Part shown: positions 13,471 to 19,892 of the stretch, piece by piece | Layout of the letters: every line of letters begins with the position of its first letter | Numbering within the stretch: the first letter of the stretch is position 1 | Virus record (IMG/VR): IMGVR_UViG_3300010379_001564 | Coordinates: 1 to 21,047 of that record | Direction: 5' to 3' (one strand) | Length of the DNA: 21,047 nt | Source: a virus | Program-made: the position numbers and the translations under genes | The notes under the pieces: model-generated | Database searches by the model: none | What the model saw: the letters and a program-made list of their open reading frames with translations, nothing else | Told to the model about the DNA's origin: nothing

Positions 13471-16077
13471 TTAGGCCTTCGATACGGCTTGCGTCTGCAT
13501 CGCACGCAAATGCGCTTCCGCGTGCGCCCGCACATTCGCGAAGCCTGCGGGATTCGTCATTTTCGCCGATTGCCCGGCCTCTGAATTCGCCCAGCGCTTG
13601 CACTCCTCGAACTCCACCGCATGATCATCCAGCAACACATCCACGGCCACCGAAGGCAACACAACGCTAGCTGGCCCTGCCTCCTGGTCGCTGGTCGCTG
13701 ATCGCTGATCGCCAATTCCCACCACAATCGGCGCGCTTCCCAGCAACACCTGGATCTCTCGCAACTGCTTATTCCGCGAGTCCTCCCCCGGAATCACCAG
13801 CTCCGTCAACCCCAGCACATTCTTGATGTAGCCAAGATTTGCCGGCTCCGCCAGCGCCTCTTGAATCAACGGATCTTTCAGCCCAAACAACTGCTGCAGC
13901 ACGCCGCGCTGCTGCGACTTCAGCCGCGGAAACGTTTCATCCGCCTCCGGATGCACGCAGATATTCCCTTTCAAGTCGCCCACGCGAATCATCCGCGCGT
14001 CCAGCGTCCCATCCGGACCCAGCAGCGGCACATCCACGTCTTCGGGCCGGTTCTTCCGGAAGCAGTCCACTCCCAGCAGCATCACTTCGCCATAAAACTG
14101 TTTCAGCCGCCGCCACACCAATCCCAATCGCCCCATCGCCTGGTCGCGCGCCATCGCATAGCCGCTCGCCGTCTTCACGTCCTCCATGTTTCCGCCGAAC
14201 ACCGCGGGAAACAACCCCGTCAAGAATTGCGACACCGGCCCAATCAAATCCTGCTGGTGGCGAATCATGTCCGGAGGCACCTGCGCCGCCGCAGGCTGGA
14301 AGAATCCCGCCGCCAAAGGCTGGCCTGGGCGCGCGCGTGCCGGAAAGTGCGCCGCCGGCTCCGCCACTTGGTTCGCCAAAGCGTCAAAGTCCAACACCTG
14401 CGGATCGGCGTAGATCGGCGGAATGCCGTACTCATACGTCTCCGCCTGCATGTTGCTCAACGTGTTGTAGCGTTCCTGCACCTGCACCAGCGAATCGCCC
14501 ACGCTCGGCCGGTTCTGCCCGTCCCCTGGCAGCGCGTGCAGCACCCGCCAGTGATCGTCCATACTTTCGTTGCGCGCCTCGCAGTACACATCGCCCGCAA
14601 AGCCCACGTAGCAGCCATCCGGGAAAAGCGCCAGCAGTTCGTTCCGCACCTCTTCATTCTCAATCCCGTAAAACGCCCACGGCCGCAGCCACGTCCGGTC
14701 AAACGTGATCAGGTTCATCAGCGCGTCGCCAGGATGAATCGACGGCAACCCCTGCTCCACGCTCAACCGCGACACGCGCGCGTACACATCTTCCGGTCCC
14801 TGCGATGGCGCTGCCTCGATTTTTCCCGCCGCCAGCGGATACGCCGCCTTCAATTTCGCGCGATGCACTTCCGCCTGCCATTGCAGGTACGGATACTCGT
14901 GCATTTCATTCGCCCAAACCGGCGTATTCAGCTCCAGCCCGCCGGCAATCGAAATCACTTCCTGGCCATTCGCCACGCGCCGCGTCTCCACCACCCGTGG
15001 CACCGTCACCCGCTCCGCCCTCTTCAGATCCTTCTCGCCCAACTCCGCCCCACACCCCGGGCACGTATAGCTCACCCCTTCAGGGGTGCGGCCTTCCCCA
15101 GCCTCAGCACTCAACCGTCCGTCATCCTCGCCAAGCCCATAATTGTCATCCCGACCGGAGAGCCGCGCCTTTGGCGGCTCGGAGTGGAGGGATCGGGGCA
15201 AGCTCTCCGCGTCTTGCGTGGCTTCCTGGTCGCCGGTCGCCGGTCGCGGGTCACCGTCCTTTTCTCCCCCGAACGGAGTCTCCTTCCCGCACTCCGGGCA
15301 AACCCACACATCCTCCCCCAACGGAATCTCCACCGCCGCCAAAATCTCTTCTTCCCGAAACCCGAACCGCTGCCCATCCTTCACGTACCGCACGTACGCG
15401 CCCAGCTTCCCATCCGTCCACAGAAAATACCCGATCGACGTCAGCAAATGCTCCACATGATTATTTCGCTCGACCAGTTCCGCCACGTCGCTCGCCGCGC
15501 GCGCCGCGGCAATATCCACCAGCGATTGCGCCGATTGCGGATAAAACCGCACGCTCGGCACATCCTGTGAAAGTACCGCCACAAACGACAGTCCAAACCC
15601 CTGATAAAAATTCGTCACAAACTGGTACCGCGGCATCTCTTCCAGCGCGCGGTCGTCATTGAACTTCTGCTCAAACGGCAAGTGCCAGTTCATGTCATTC
15701 GGGTTCCACCACGCATACTGCAACCCTTGCCAGAAAAGCCGCGCCTGGCGGATCCGCCGAATCTCGTGTCGCCGCGCCGTCACGCCCTCTTGCCGGTATT
15801 GCCGCACCAACTCCCGCAGCGCGTTCACCAGTTCCGGCCGCTCTTCCTCCAACTGCTCAAAGTTTGGCCCAAGGTCCATTCCCTGGCTCACCCGACTCTG
15901 CAACCCGTCATTCCGAACGGAGTCCGCGAAGCGCGGGTTTTGCGCCCCGTACGCTTCGTCGGGGCGAGGAATCCCTCCGAACCTCGCCCCAGCGTCACCC
16001 GCCCCCGCATTCCCATCCGCCGGCGCCGTCATTCCCGCTTCCCAATCTGTCATCGCGTTGTCCATGCCGTCTCTCAT
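13471..16077 (-). CDS. Phage portal protein, with several repeat-derived insertions
   Basis: An 868-residue protein from ATG 16077 (AGAAGAA upstream). It forms the ring at one capsid vertex through which DNA is packed. Marks are the helical N-terminal part after about residue 75 (LREL..QYRQEGVTARRHEI), FLWTDGKLGAYVRYVKDGQR (218-237), LITFDRTWLRPWAF (456-469) and the helical stem region EDVKTASGYAMARDQAMGRL (632-651) followed by WRRLKQFYGEVMLLGVD. Even without inserts the length (about 780) resembles large P22-type portals more than HK97-type ones. Two CPxCG knuckles (Cys260/263 and Cys339/342) suggest a zinc ribbon. Inserted repeat peptides occupy residues 34-58, 275-311, 330-336 and 789-799. 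It follows the 77-residue gene and precedes the scaffold gene. The stop is TAA. Confidence 0.75.
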   Translation of the reverse strand: MRDGMDNAMTDWEAGMTAPADGNAGAGDAGARFGGIPRPDEAYGAQNPRFADSVRNDGLQSRVSQGMDLGPNFEQLEEERPELVNALRELVRQYRQEGVTARRHEIRRIRQARLFWQGLQYAWWNPNDMNWHLPFEQKFNDDRALEEMPRYQFVTNFYQGFGLSFVAVLSQDVPSVRFYPQSAQSLVDIAAARAASDVAELVERNNHVEHLLTSIGYFLWTDGKLGAYVRYVKDGQRFGFREEEILAAVEIPLGEDVWVCPECGKETPFGGEKDGDPRPATGDQEATQDAESLPRSLHSEPPKARLSGRDDNYGLGEDDGRLSAEAGEGRTPEGVSYTCPGCGAELGEKDLKRAERVTVPRVVETRRVANGQEVISIAGGLELNTPVWANEMHEYPYLQWQAEVHRAKLKAAYPLAAGKIEAAPSQGPEDVYARVSRLSVEQGLPSIHPGDALMNLITFDRTWLRPWAFYGIENEEVRNELLALFPDGCYVGFAGDVYCEARNESMDDHWRVLHALPGDGQNRPSVGDSLVQVQERYNTLSNMQAETYEYGIPPIYADPQVLDFDALANQVAEPAAHFPARARPGQPLAAGFFQPAAAQVPPDMIRHQQDLIGPVSQFLTGLFPAVFGGNMEDVKTASGYAMARDQAMGRLGLVWRRLKQFYGEVMLLGVDCFRKNRPEDVDVPLLGPDGTLDARMIRVGDLKGNICVHPEADETFPRLKSQQRGVLQQLFGLKDPLIQEALAEPANLGYIKNVLGLTELVIPGEDSRNKQLREIQVLLGSAPIVVGIGDQRSATSDQEAGPASVVLPSVAVDVLLDDHAVEFEECKRWANSEAGQSAKMTNPAGFANVRAHAEAHLRAMQTQAVSKA
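13683..13713. repeat. R1 repeat near the 3' end of the portal gene
   Basis: CCTGGTCGCTGGTCGCTGAT and following bases are read in frame as GDQRSATSDQE (portal residues 789-799), between a conserved-looking IVVGI segment and GPASVVL. No R2 element is attached in this copy. Confidence 0.8.
15071..15088. repeat. R3 hairpin inside the portal gene
   Basis: CACCCCTTCAGGGGTG (15073-15088) has a TTCA loop and is preceded by TATAGCT, as the other R3 copies are by TGTAGCT. It is read as RTPEGVSYT, in the same frame as RPEGLSYS in the scaffold gene. It lies next to the second CPxCG knuckle. Confidence 0.7.
15121..15255. repeat. Composite R1+R2 inside the portal gene
   Basis: R1 (15224-15255) is followed on the minus strand by R2 (15145-15196), with inner stem GAGCCGC/GCGGCTC and closing stem ATCCC/GGGAT. 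A further GTCATCC at 15121 looks like the end of an older copy. It is translated as DPRPATGDQEATQDAESLPR and onward to SGRDDN, and lies between the two zinc knuckles. Confidence 0.8.
15907..15977. repeat. R2 repeat near the 5' end of the portal gene
   Basis: GTCATTCCGAACGGAGTCCG opens it and GAGGAATCCCTC closes it (ATTCC/GGAAT). Inside is GCCCCG/CGGGGC around TACGCTTCGT. It is read in frame as portal residues 34-57 (GGIPRPDEAYGAQNPRFADS). Confidence 0.8.
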
Positions 16078-16097
16078 GATTTCTTCTCTGTGCCCGT

Positions 16098-16126
16098 GGC
16101 ACAGACACTCTTGTCTGTGCTCTTGG
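16098..16126. repeat. R4 repeat, short copy
   Basis: GCACAGAC (16099-16106) pairs with GTCTGTGC (16113-16120), followed by TCTTGGG. It lies in the 258-base gap between portal and the 77-residue gene, which otherwise holds no gene. Confidence 0.7.
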
Positions 16127-16244
16127 GTTTTCTTCTCTGCGAACTCTGCGCTCTCTGTGTCCTCTGCGTTAGTTCTTCGCTTTGAATCTTCGCTATCCCC
16201 GCCCCGTCACCCCTTCATTGCGTCCTGTTCCCTCTTCATCTGCC

Positions 16245-16290
16245 GGGTGCCCCAGGCACGGAGTGTGTGCCTGGGTCTTGGGTTTTTCTT
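16245..16290. repeat. R4-related repeat (CCCAGGCA type)
   Basis: CCCAGGCA (16251-16258) pairs with TGCCTGGG (16268-16275), followed by TCTTGGGTTTTT. The copy at 19427 has nearly the same sequence. The TCTTGGGTT tail is shared with R4. Confidence 0.7.
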
Positions 16291-16335
16291 CTCCGAAACT
16301 GAAAACTTATAACTGAATACTGCCAACTTCGCTCA

Positions 16336-16569
16336 TCACCCCTTCATCGCGTCCAATTCATTCTTCCTCTGCATCTGTTGCCACGACCTCTTCCGCAATC
16401 TCGGCAACTCCACCGGCTTCACCGGCTCCGCAAACTCCACCGGCGGAAATCCCGCCGTCCCCAGCAGCGAATTCAGCAGCGCCCGGTTCTCTCCCCGCAG
16501 TCGCGCCACTTCCTCCTCCAGCATCCCCACGTATCTCGTCTTAAAGAATCTTTTCACGAACTCCCACAT
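16336..16569 (-). CDS. Small coiled-coil protein between terminase and portal
   Basis: A protein of 77 residues from ATG 16569, 31 bases after the terminase stop, with AAGGGTGGGG upstream. Residues 15-38 (GMLEEEVARLRGENRALLNS) form a short coiled coil with leucine-heptad spacing. A Pro/Val/Glu-rich linker (FPPVEFAEPVKPVELPRLRK) and a basic tail follow. Position and spacing put it in the terminase-portal operon. I recognise no family; an accessory of packaging or portal assembly is a guess. Confidence 0.6.
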   Translation of the reverse strand: MWEFVKRFFKTRYVGMLEEEVARLRGENRALLNSLLGTAGFPPVEFAEPVKPVELPRLRKRSWQQMQRKNELDAMKG

Positions 16570-16599
16570 CGCCCCACCCTTCGCGCTTCCCTCTCGCTT

Positions 16600-18312
16600 T
16601 CACCAATTCCACCGCCGCCGCGGCAACCGCTGCGGCCCAAACTGCTTCCGCGCTTCCGCCTCCAACCTCTGAAACTGAATCGCCCGCGAAGTCGCATCTT
16701 CCGCCGTCACCTGCCGCGCGATCTGTTCGCCCAGCGGCATTCCTGGAATGAATCGCACTTGAGAATAAAGGGGCGGAGCCTGCCCCGCCCCGGGTCCGCC
16801 TCTGGCGGTTGCCCCAACACCGGCGTATCTTGCGCCGGGAACCATTCCATACCGCGCCGCATCGGCCGGATCGTCGCCTTCCACCTTGCGCACATCCTCG
16901 ACCCGCCGGTTGTCCCGTACCAGTTGCGGCAAGCACTCAATCAACTTCCCGCAATTCTCCGTGATCACCCAGGCGTCCTGCTCCAGCAGTTGATACATCA
17001 ATTGCCATCCGCCAATCCGGTCGTCATCCGCCTGGGAAGGCCGCGGCAATCCATTCGCCGCCAGCACTTCTCCCAGTTGCTCCGCAATCGAAGCCTCGCT
17101 GGTGCGGTGCGCAAAGGCATCCGGCGAAAGGTAAATCTCCTGGATCTTCTCGTCCTTACAACGCTCGGCAATCGCCTGCCCCAGCATCCGCGGCGACAAT
17201 CCGTTCTGCACAAACTCCCGGTACGTCACAATCCTTCCGGTCGCGCCCTCCCGCACTACGTCTGCTTGTGCGCCTGCCTCAAAACCGTCATCCCGCCGCC
17301 CCCCGTTTGTCATCCCGAGCGAAGCGAGGGATCTGCTTTTTTCTTCACTGGTCGCTGGTCGCTGGTAACTGGTCGCTGCTCTCGGCATCGCGCAATGCCA
17401 ATACACCGCGCTCGGATGCTGGAATCCCCAGTCAATCGAAATCCACCGCGGCCACCACGACTGCATGCCGAGCTCTTCGGGCCGCGCCGTGTGTCGCCCA
17501 ATTTCAAACAAGTCGAAGTACTGCCCCGCGAAAACGTCCCAGTCCCCGTCCAGAAACGCTTTCCGCAATTGTTCCGGCAGCGCCTCCAGCGTCTTCCGGT
17601 AATTCAGGTCGTTCGCATAAATCGGATTGTCTTCCATCCGTGCGCGTATGAAGTCGTAATCCTGCGGATCGTACTGCTCCGGCCTCTCGAATCCCGTCGG
17701 CGGTTGCTTGTCGACCCACAGCGCCTTCACCCACGCGTGCCCAATGTTCCCCGGGTTCGTCGCCCCCGCCATGCAGGGAAACGTTCCCGGAATCGGGCAC
17801 CTGTTCCGCGAGGTCAGAAATTGCCACTGCTTCAGCGTGAAATGCGTCAGCTCATCGATCCCGATGAACAGAAACTCCGCGCCCTGGTACTGGTAAACAT
17901 CATTCTCATCCCGGCAGTATCCGAACCGTATCGTCGAACCGTTGGTTAGGGTCACTAGATGTTTTGCTTCGTTGTAGCTGCGGTACTTGCGGCGCGGCAC
18001 ATCCCGTCGGAACTGCGCGATGAGCGAACTCTCCAGTTCCGGATACGTCCTCCTCAAGAGAAGTGAATCGCTTCCTGGATACTTTTTCGCTAGACGGATC
18101 GCTTCCTCGAGCAGCGCCCTTGTCTTTCCTGGCCCCGCCGCACCGCCGAATAGTCGGTATTTCGCCGTCGAGTCGTGGAACTCCTGCTGCCGCGGGAACG
18201 CTTCGTAGGATTTCTCCGATTCGCGCTGAATACTTTTCTTGTGCCGCCCCGCTCTCAGGCAGCCCGATATATGCACCGCCTTGCGACTATCTTCCCGTGT
18301 TCGCCTCTTCAT
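16600..18312 (-). CDS. terL: Terminase large subunit (packaging ATPase and nuclease)
   Basis: The 570-residue packaging motor drives DNA into the procapsid and cuts it. Walker A is GGAAGPGKT (56-64), Walker B is FLFIGIDEL (147-155, Asp153/Glu154) and the coupling motif is GATNPGN (183-189). The RNase H-like nuclease shows SIDWGF (Asp294), SPDAF (Asp398) and DPADAARYG (Asp481/Asp484). All key residues are present, so it could be active. An insert of about 30 residues (312-343, SYQRPATSEEKSRSLASLGM and following) lies in the loop after the first nuclease strand (SAVYWHCAMP) and before TGRIVTYREFV, where homologs as I remember them have a short turn. I chose ATG 18312 (AAAGGCGG upstream) over GTG 18336. 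Confidence 0.9.
   Translation of the reverse strand: MKRRTREDSRKAVHISGCLRAGRHKKSIQRESEKSYEAFPRQQEFHDSTAKYRLFGGAAGPGKTRALLEEAIRLAKKYPGSDSLLLRRTYPELESSLIAQFRRDVPRRKYRSYNEAKHLVTLTNGSTIRFGYCRDENDVYQYQGAEFLFIGIDELTHFTLKQWQFLTSRNRCPIPGTFPCMAGATNPGNIGHAWVKALWVDKQPPTGFERPEQYDPQDYDFIRARMEDNPIYANDLNYRKTLEALPEQLRKAFLDGDWDVFAGQYFDLFEIGRHTARPEELGMQSWWPRWISIDWGFQHPSAVYWHCAMPRAATSYQRPATSEEKSRSLASLGMTNGGRRDDGFEAGAQADVVREGATGRIVTYREFVQNGLSPRMLGQAIAERCKDEKIQEIYLSPDAFAHRTSEASIAEQLGEVLAANGLPRPSQADDDRIGGWQLMYQLLEQDAWVITENCGKLIECLPQLVRDNRRVEDVRKVEGDDPADAARYGMVPGARYAGVGATARGGPGAGQAPPLYSQVRFIPGMPLGEQIARQVTAEDATSRAIQFQRLEAEARKQFGPQRLPRRRWNW
17286..17378. repeat. Composite R1+R2 inside the terminase gene
   Basis: R1 (17346-17378) is followed by a minimal R2 (17309-17334: GTCATCCCGAGCGAAGCGAG ending GGGATC) and by a second truncated R2 end, GTCATCCCG, at 17287. 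It is translated as SYQRPATSEEKSRSLASLGM, then TNGGRRDDGF. Confidence 0.85.
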
Positions 18313-18361
18313 TCCGCCTTTGCGCCAGTTCCCCACTTATCCGCATTCGTGTGCGTCGTCC

Positions 18362-18445
18362 TGTGGCACAGTCACTCCTGCTTGTCCTGAGCCTCGAAGG
18401 GGCTGTGCTCTTGGGTTCCCCGGGAACGCCGATCTCCCGATCGGC
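18362..18445. repeat. R4 repeat and a second hairpin upstream of the terminase gene
   Basis: GCACAG (18366-18371) pairs with CTGTGC (18403-18408); the interior CTTGTCCTGAGCCTCGAAGG resembles that of the scaffold-gene copies. Next to it GCCGATC (18428-18434) pairs with GATCGGC (18439-18445) around TCCC. No gene lies in 18313-18496. Confidence 0.7.
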
Positions 18446-18496
18446 CTCTTGGGTCGCTCCCGGAACTCTCTTCAAGTCGAAGGTCCGCGCAAACGC

Positions 18497-18661
18497 TCAC
18501 GCTCCGCGCAGTTTCTTCCCCACGAAAAACGCGCCAATCCCGCCGACCAATGAAGCTGCAGCTCCCCAATGATGCAGGCTCAACACCACTCCCAACACCA
18601 CCGCAGCCACTCCCGCAATCTGTGCCACTTCCCCGATGAACACCACTTTTGCAGTCGTCAT
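18497..18661 (-). CDS. Small membrane protein of 54 residues
   Basis: ATG 18661 has an excellent AAGGAG 6 bases upstream, and the frame reads MTTAKVVFIGEVAQIAGVAA through KKLRGA to TGA at 18497. Two hydrophobic segments (about 14-29 and 34-49) flank a short SLHHWGA turn, and the C-terminus is basic. The strong ribosome site and the clean membrane pattern make it real despite its size. Holin-like or membrane-anchor roles are possible. It lies between the putative small terminase and the large terminase. Confidence 0.6.
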   Translation of the reverse strand: MTTAKVVFIGEVAQIAGVAAVVLGVVLSLHHWGAAASLVGGIGAFFVGKKLRGA

Positions 18662-18671
18662 TTCTTTCTCC

Positions 18672-19268
18672 TTAGTCCCGTATCGCTCGCGGCGCGCAAT
18701 CGGTCAACAGACCTGTCTCTGCCGCCACCGCGCGAGCATTCTTCCCGTATCTCATCTCCAGCAGCCGCTCCAACAAACTCTTCGACGACTTCTCGTCCGT
18801 TCCCCGCAATAAGATTTCCGTCAGCCGGATCAGGTCGATGTTGACGTTCACCGCATCCACAAACCCCACTCCGTCTTCCGGGAGTGGTACTCCTCCGTCC
18901 AGTTCGGCTCGCTCATCCCATAAACTTTCCACTGGACCGTTTCCGCCGACGTTCTCCGTCTTCGCCTTGCTCTTCCTCTTTTTCTTTTTGTCGGGAGTGC
19001 GCCTGGCCTCTTTCGCCTTCGTCTTAGCCGGGTCAGCGTCCGTCTTGTGGTCCGCAGCGTGTGCGGCGGAGGTATGCGCACTCCCGCCAGCGGTCAAGCC
19101 ACGTCCGGCGTCTGACCCCGCCAGCTCTGTCAGCAAGTTGCAACTCGCCCGGCGATTCTGCCGACGCACTCCCCTGCGCGTCCGGGATCCCCCTTCGACG
19201 CGCACACTTCCGGAGAACGTATCCGTACCCCGGAAAGCCCTCATCGTGATCGTCTGTGGTTGCCCCAT
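18672..19268 (-). CDS. Possible small terminase or DNA-binding accessory protein
   Basis: This 198-residue frame is taken from ATG 19268, which has GAGGAAGTG just upstream; the frame also opens further upstream to 19289. It begins MGQPQTITMRAFRGTDTFSG. The middle (74-106) is strongly basic (KTKAKEARRTPDKKKKRKSK) and looks disordered. The C-terminal 60 residues are helical (VNVNIDLIRLTEILLRGTDE, SKSLLERLLEMRYGKNARAV). Small terminases often lie directly upstream of the large one and end in such helices, but I see no clear helix-turn-helix. The N-terminal 100 codons have odd composition (Arg, Ser, Thr), and a wrong frame there cannot be excluded. Confidence 0.45.
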   Translation of the reverse strand: MGQPQTITMRAFRGTDTFSGSVRVEGGSRTRRGVRRQNRRASCNLLTELAGSDAGRGLTAGGSAHTSAAHAADHKTDADPAKTKAKEARRTPDKKKKRKSKAKTENVGGNGPVESLWDERAELDGGVPLPEDGVGFVDAVNVNIDLIRLTEILLRGTDEKSSKSLLERLLEMRYGKNARAVAAETGLLTDCAPRAIRD

Positions 19269-19291
19269 CACTTCCTCCGCCTCTTCCATTT

Positions 19292-19370
19292 GTCATCCCG
19301 ACCGAAGCGGCCCGATTCTTCTTCCGCGCTGCATTCCAGCGCGTCGGGCCGCGTAGTGGAGGGATCGGGG
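19292..19370. repeat. R2 repeat, longest copy
   Basis: GTCATCCCGACCGAAG opens it and GAGGGATCGGGG closes it (ATCCC/GGGAT). The middle holds GCGGCCCGA/TCGGGCCGC (perfect 9) and, inside that, CGCGCTG/CAGCGCG around CATTC. Confidence 0.8.
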
Positions 19371-19426
19371 CAACCTGTCTGCTACTTCCCATCACTGTTT
19401 TGCCTGTTCGTCAATCCAAGCCGCGT

Positions 19427-19476
19427 GCCGGGTGCCCCAGGCACGGAGTCTGTGCCCGTGTCTTGGGTTCCCCCCG
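19427..19476. repeat. R4-related repeat
   Basis: GTGCCCCAGGCACGGAGTCT, then GTGCC and TCTTGGGTTCCCCCC, match the copy at 16245 almost base for base on the left side. Confidence 0.7.
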
Positions 19477-19497
19477 GATACGTCTCCCAACGAAGTA

Positions 19498-19560
19498 CTT
19501 GAGGGTGCCCCATCCTTCGCCCGCCTCCGGCGGGAAGGGTGGGTTCTTACGCTCTAACGT
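19498..19560. repeat. R5 repeat
   Basis: CTTGAGGGTGCCCCATCCTT, then CGCCCGCCTCCGGCGGGAAG and GGTGGGTTCTTACGCTCTAA. The inner stem is CCCGCC/GGCGGG. Edges match the copies at 8440 and 11687. Confidence 0.75.
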
Positions 19561-19604
19561 CACAGACTCTCTTCGCTTAACTCTTCTCTGTGAAATTTGT
19601 GCCC

Positions 19605-19859
19605 TTAGCGTCGGCGTTTACTCCGATCTGGCCGGGGCGGCTCCGCGTTATCTTTATCTTCTCTTCGCGGCCACTTCTCCGCCTCCACGTGCACTTCCTC
19701 ATCCACCGCCTTCTCGTACACGATCGCCCCCAGCATCGCTCCAAAAATCGCGTCTCCATGCCGCCGGCAATATCCGGATCCCGTCTCCGCCCTTCGCATA
19801 CAAGGAATCCAAGCCGTTCGCGACCCCGCGATCGCATAAAATGCCTTGCACTTTTTCAT
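19605..19859 (-). CDS. Small Cys/His protein, unknown
   Basis: An 84-residue protein from ATG 19859 (MKKCKAFYAI); a GTG at 19868 is an alternative start, and neither has a clear ribosome site. Cys4, Cys20, Cys31 and His34 (GSGYCRRHGD) could bind one zinc ion. FGAMLGAIVYEKAVDEEVHV follows, and the C-terminus is rich in Arg, Asp and Pro (NAEPPRPDRSKRRR). It lies 33 bases after the 207-residue gene, probably in the same transcript. I recognise no named family. Confidence 0.6.
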   Translation of the reverse strand: MKKCKAFYAIAGSRTAWIPCMRRAETGSGYCRRHGDAIFGAMLGAIVYEKAVDEEVHVEAEKWPRREDKDNAEPPRPDRSKRRR

Positions 19860-19892
19860 TGCAATCACGCGCCGCAGTTCGCGCAGCTTCTG

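Larger units (their letters stand above)
19269..19604. other. Gap of 336 bases filled with three repeat families
   Basis: No gene is visible. It holds R2 (19292-19370), an R4-related element (19427-19476) and R5 (19498-19560) in a row. A short frame that reads through R2 (starting at 19395) has no ribosome site and looks like repeat read as protein. Confidence 0.6.

Noticed and set aside
13839-15662. Very long plus-strand frames over the portal gene (up to 569 codons)
   Set aside because: They are shadows of a GC-rich gene on the other strand: composition is Arg/His/Pro-rich with no domains, while the minus-strand frame shows portal features.
2589-17378. CRISPR array from the recurring R1 units
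   Set aside because: The units are 9-10 bases long, adjoin directly and have no spacers of regular length.
19033-19395. Minus-strand frame of 120 codons upstream of the possible small terminase
   Set aside because: Its start lies within an R2 element and its remainder overlaps the better supported 198-residue frame.
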